From: Prevotellaceae bacterium
GTDB taxonomy: Bacteria; Bacteroidota; Bacteroidia; Bacteroidales; UBA932
Assembly (NCBI GenBank): GCA_031258915.1
Contig: JAIRMD010000200.1
Coordinates: forward strand, 1-7,253
Reading direction: 5' to 3'
DNA: 7,253 bases
Shown here: in pieces, positions 6,857 through 7,253 of the stretch
Position numbering within the stretch: the first letter of the stretch is position 1
Layout: the number at the start of each line of letters is the position of its first letter
The notes under the pieces: generated by a model
Database searches by the model: none
The model's input: only the letters and a program-made list of their open reading frames with translations
What the model was told of the DNA's origin: nothing
Made by a program: the position numbers and the translations under genes

Positions 6857-6869
6857 GCAAAAAAAACCG

Positions 6870-6877
6870 TACTTTTG
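6870..6877 (+). promoter_or_regulatory. Mirror-image -7 box, rightward
   Basis: The plus strand reads TACTTTTG followed by C, identical to the pyk box and pointing away from pyk. Its centre is 21 nt from that of the pyk box. If used, it would give a leader of about 230 nt before the ATG at 7118, or a small untranslated RNA. No -33 TTTG at correct spacing is seen; the nearest TTTG (6841-6844) is 25 nt away. Confidence 0.4.
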
Positions 6878-6888
6878 CGCACGCCCGC

Positions 6889-6909
6889 TGCAAGCTGCAA
6901 GCTATAAGC
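6889..6909 (+). repeat. Short heptamer tandem array TGCAAGC, TGCAAGC, TATAAGC
   Basis: Three consecutive 7-bp units: TGCAAGC (6889-6895), TGCAAGC (6896-6902) and TATAAGC (6903-6909). The period and the T....AxC frame are the same as in the array after mutL (TAAAAAC, TAAGAGC). It is intergenic. Confidence 0.75.
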
Positions 6910-7067
6910 GGCCTGCGGGCAGTGTAAACTTTGGTAGCGGGTCAAATCGACTGAAAAAAGATTTATATTTAATAAAATTCTCATTATAAATACATTGTAG
7001 GAGCAATATAAAGCAGAATCAACTAATTTGGCACACTACCGTTGTAACTTCTTCCGCCAAAAAAAAA

Positions 7068-7099
7068 TTTTGTACACTCAAAACTTTTTCATACCTTCG
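7068..7099 (+). promoter_or_regulatory. Bacteroidetes -33/-7 promoter for the right-edge gene
   Basis: The -33 element TTTTG (7068-7072) and the -7 element TACCTTCG (7092-7099, followed by C) are separated by 19 nt, the expected Bacteroidetes spacing. The -7 box differs from TAnnTTTG by one base. This is the only promoter in the window with both elements visible. The ATG at 7118 lies 18 nt beyond, giving a leader of about 10 nt. Confidence 0.6.
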
Positions 7100-7117
7100 C
7101 GCTGTCTTTTTGAGATT

Positions 7118-7253
7118 ATGGAAACAAAGCGCAGCAATAAGTTAATGAGCTTAGAGAAGCAGGCAGAATTATTGGTAAATTCTGCCAAATTCCTCAACGC
7201 CATAAATTCATTCACGCATCGGCAATTCTTAACCACACATGGGCGTATGCTAT
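7118..7253 (+). CDS. Unrecognised protein, 5' end only (cut by right edge)
   Basis: An open frame of 45 codons runs from the ATG at 7118 to the window edge without a stop. The start is METKRSNKLMSLEKQAELLV, followed by NSAKFLNAINSFTHRQ. It is hydrophilic, Lys/Asn/Leu-rich, with no signal peptide or membrane segment, and probably helical (SLEKQAELLVNSAKFLNAI). I do not recognise a family. Codons such as TTA, AAT, GTA, ATA and TCA are frequent here, whereas the neighbouring genes prefer CTG, GCC and CGC; this may mark a horizontally acquired or poorly expressed gene, but 45 codons is a small sample. Support for it being real is the well-spaced -33/-7 promoter directly upstream. Confidence 0.55.
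   Translation, partial: METKRSNKLMSLEKQAELLVNSAKFLNAINSFTHRQFLTTHGRML

Larger units (their letters stand above)
6845..6883. repeat. Inverted repeat between pyk and the right-edge gene
   Basis: Left arm CGTGCAAAAGTA (6845-6856) pairs with right arm TACTTTTGCGCACG (6870-6883), 12 of 14 positions with one two-base insertion, around a 13-nt A-rich centre. Each arm contains a -7 box. It may be just two opposed promoters, a regulator site over both promoters, or a hairpin in a rightward RNA. Confidence 0.75.
6822..7117. other. Intergenic region, pyk to right-edge gene
   Basis: This 296-nt gap holds the two opposed -7 boxes, the inverted repeat, the short heptamer array and, at its right end, the promoter of the next gene. 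The part from about 6950 to 7067 is strikingly AT-rich compared with the coding regions to the left. I see no tRNA, no riboswitch signature and no intrinsic terminator in it. A weak inverted repeat TTTGGC (7027-7032) / GCCAAA (7056-7061) with a 23-nt loop is present but probably accidental. Confidence 0.7.

Noticed and set aside
6931..6956. tRNA T-arm-like string in the pyk upstream gap
   Set aside because: The GGGTCAAATCGACTG string superficially resembles a T-arm but no acceptor or anticodon arm fits around it.
7027..7061. Inverted repeat TTTGGC/GCCAAA as a possible terminator
   Set aside because: Stem of only six pairs with a 23-nt loop, and followed by A rather than T on the plus strand; not a credible intrinsic terminator.

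Overview
The window looks like a chromosomal segment of a fairly GC-rich member of the Bacteroidetes (Bacteroidota), plausibly Bacteroidales; genus cannot be fixed from sequence reading alone. The evidence is (i) promoter -7 boxes of the Bacteroidetes TAnnTTTG type in front of most genes, (ii) a Rieske-like lipoprotein of a kind I associate with this phylum, (iii) the mutL-rhomboid gene pair, and (iv) MutL and pyruvate kinase sequences with Bacteroidetes-like motif variants. Most of the content is housekeeping.

Layout, left to right. 2-1063 (+): 3' part of threonine synthase (thrC), cut by the left edge. 1097-1534 (-): short Rieske-like lipoprotein, convergent with thrC. 1535-1727: divergent promoter region with one -7 box on each strand. 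1728-3605 (+): complete mutL, whose C-terminal endonuclease motifs are degraded. 3606-3690: AT-rich spacer made of a 7-bp tandem array and a 14-bp duplication that runs into the next start codon. 3682-4482 (+): rhomboid intramembrane protease. 5374-4535 (-): secreted TPR protein, convergent with the rhomboid gene and overlapping the end of the gene upstream of it. 6821-5364 (-): pyruvate kinase. 6822-7117: regulatory gap with two mirror-image -7 boxes, a second 7-bp array and an AT-rich stretch. 7118-7253 (+): 5' end of an unrecognised, AT-richer gene cut by the right edge.

The genes form three probable transcription units besides thrC and the lone lipoprotein: mutL-rhomboid (+), pyk-TPR (-, translationally coupled by an 11-nt overlap), and the right-edge gene (+). 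They do not obviously form one pathway: thrC is amino-acid biosynthesis, pyk is glycolysis, mutL is mismatch repair, and rhomboid, lipoprotein and TPR protein are envelope proteins.

I found no CRISPR array, tRNA, rRNA, insertion sequence or clear defence system. The points most worth following are the loss of canonical metal ligands in the Rieske-like lipoprotein and in MutL, the heptamer arrays, the shared promoter 9-mer, and the compositional change at the right edge, where an accessory region might begin.
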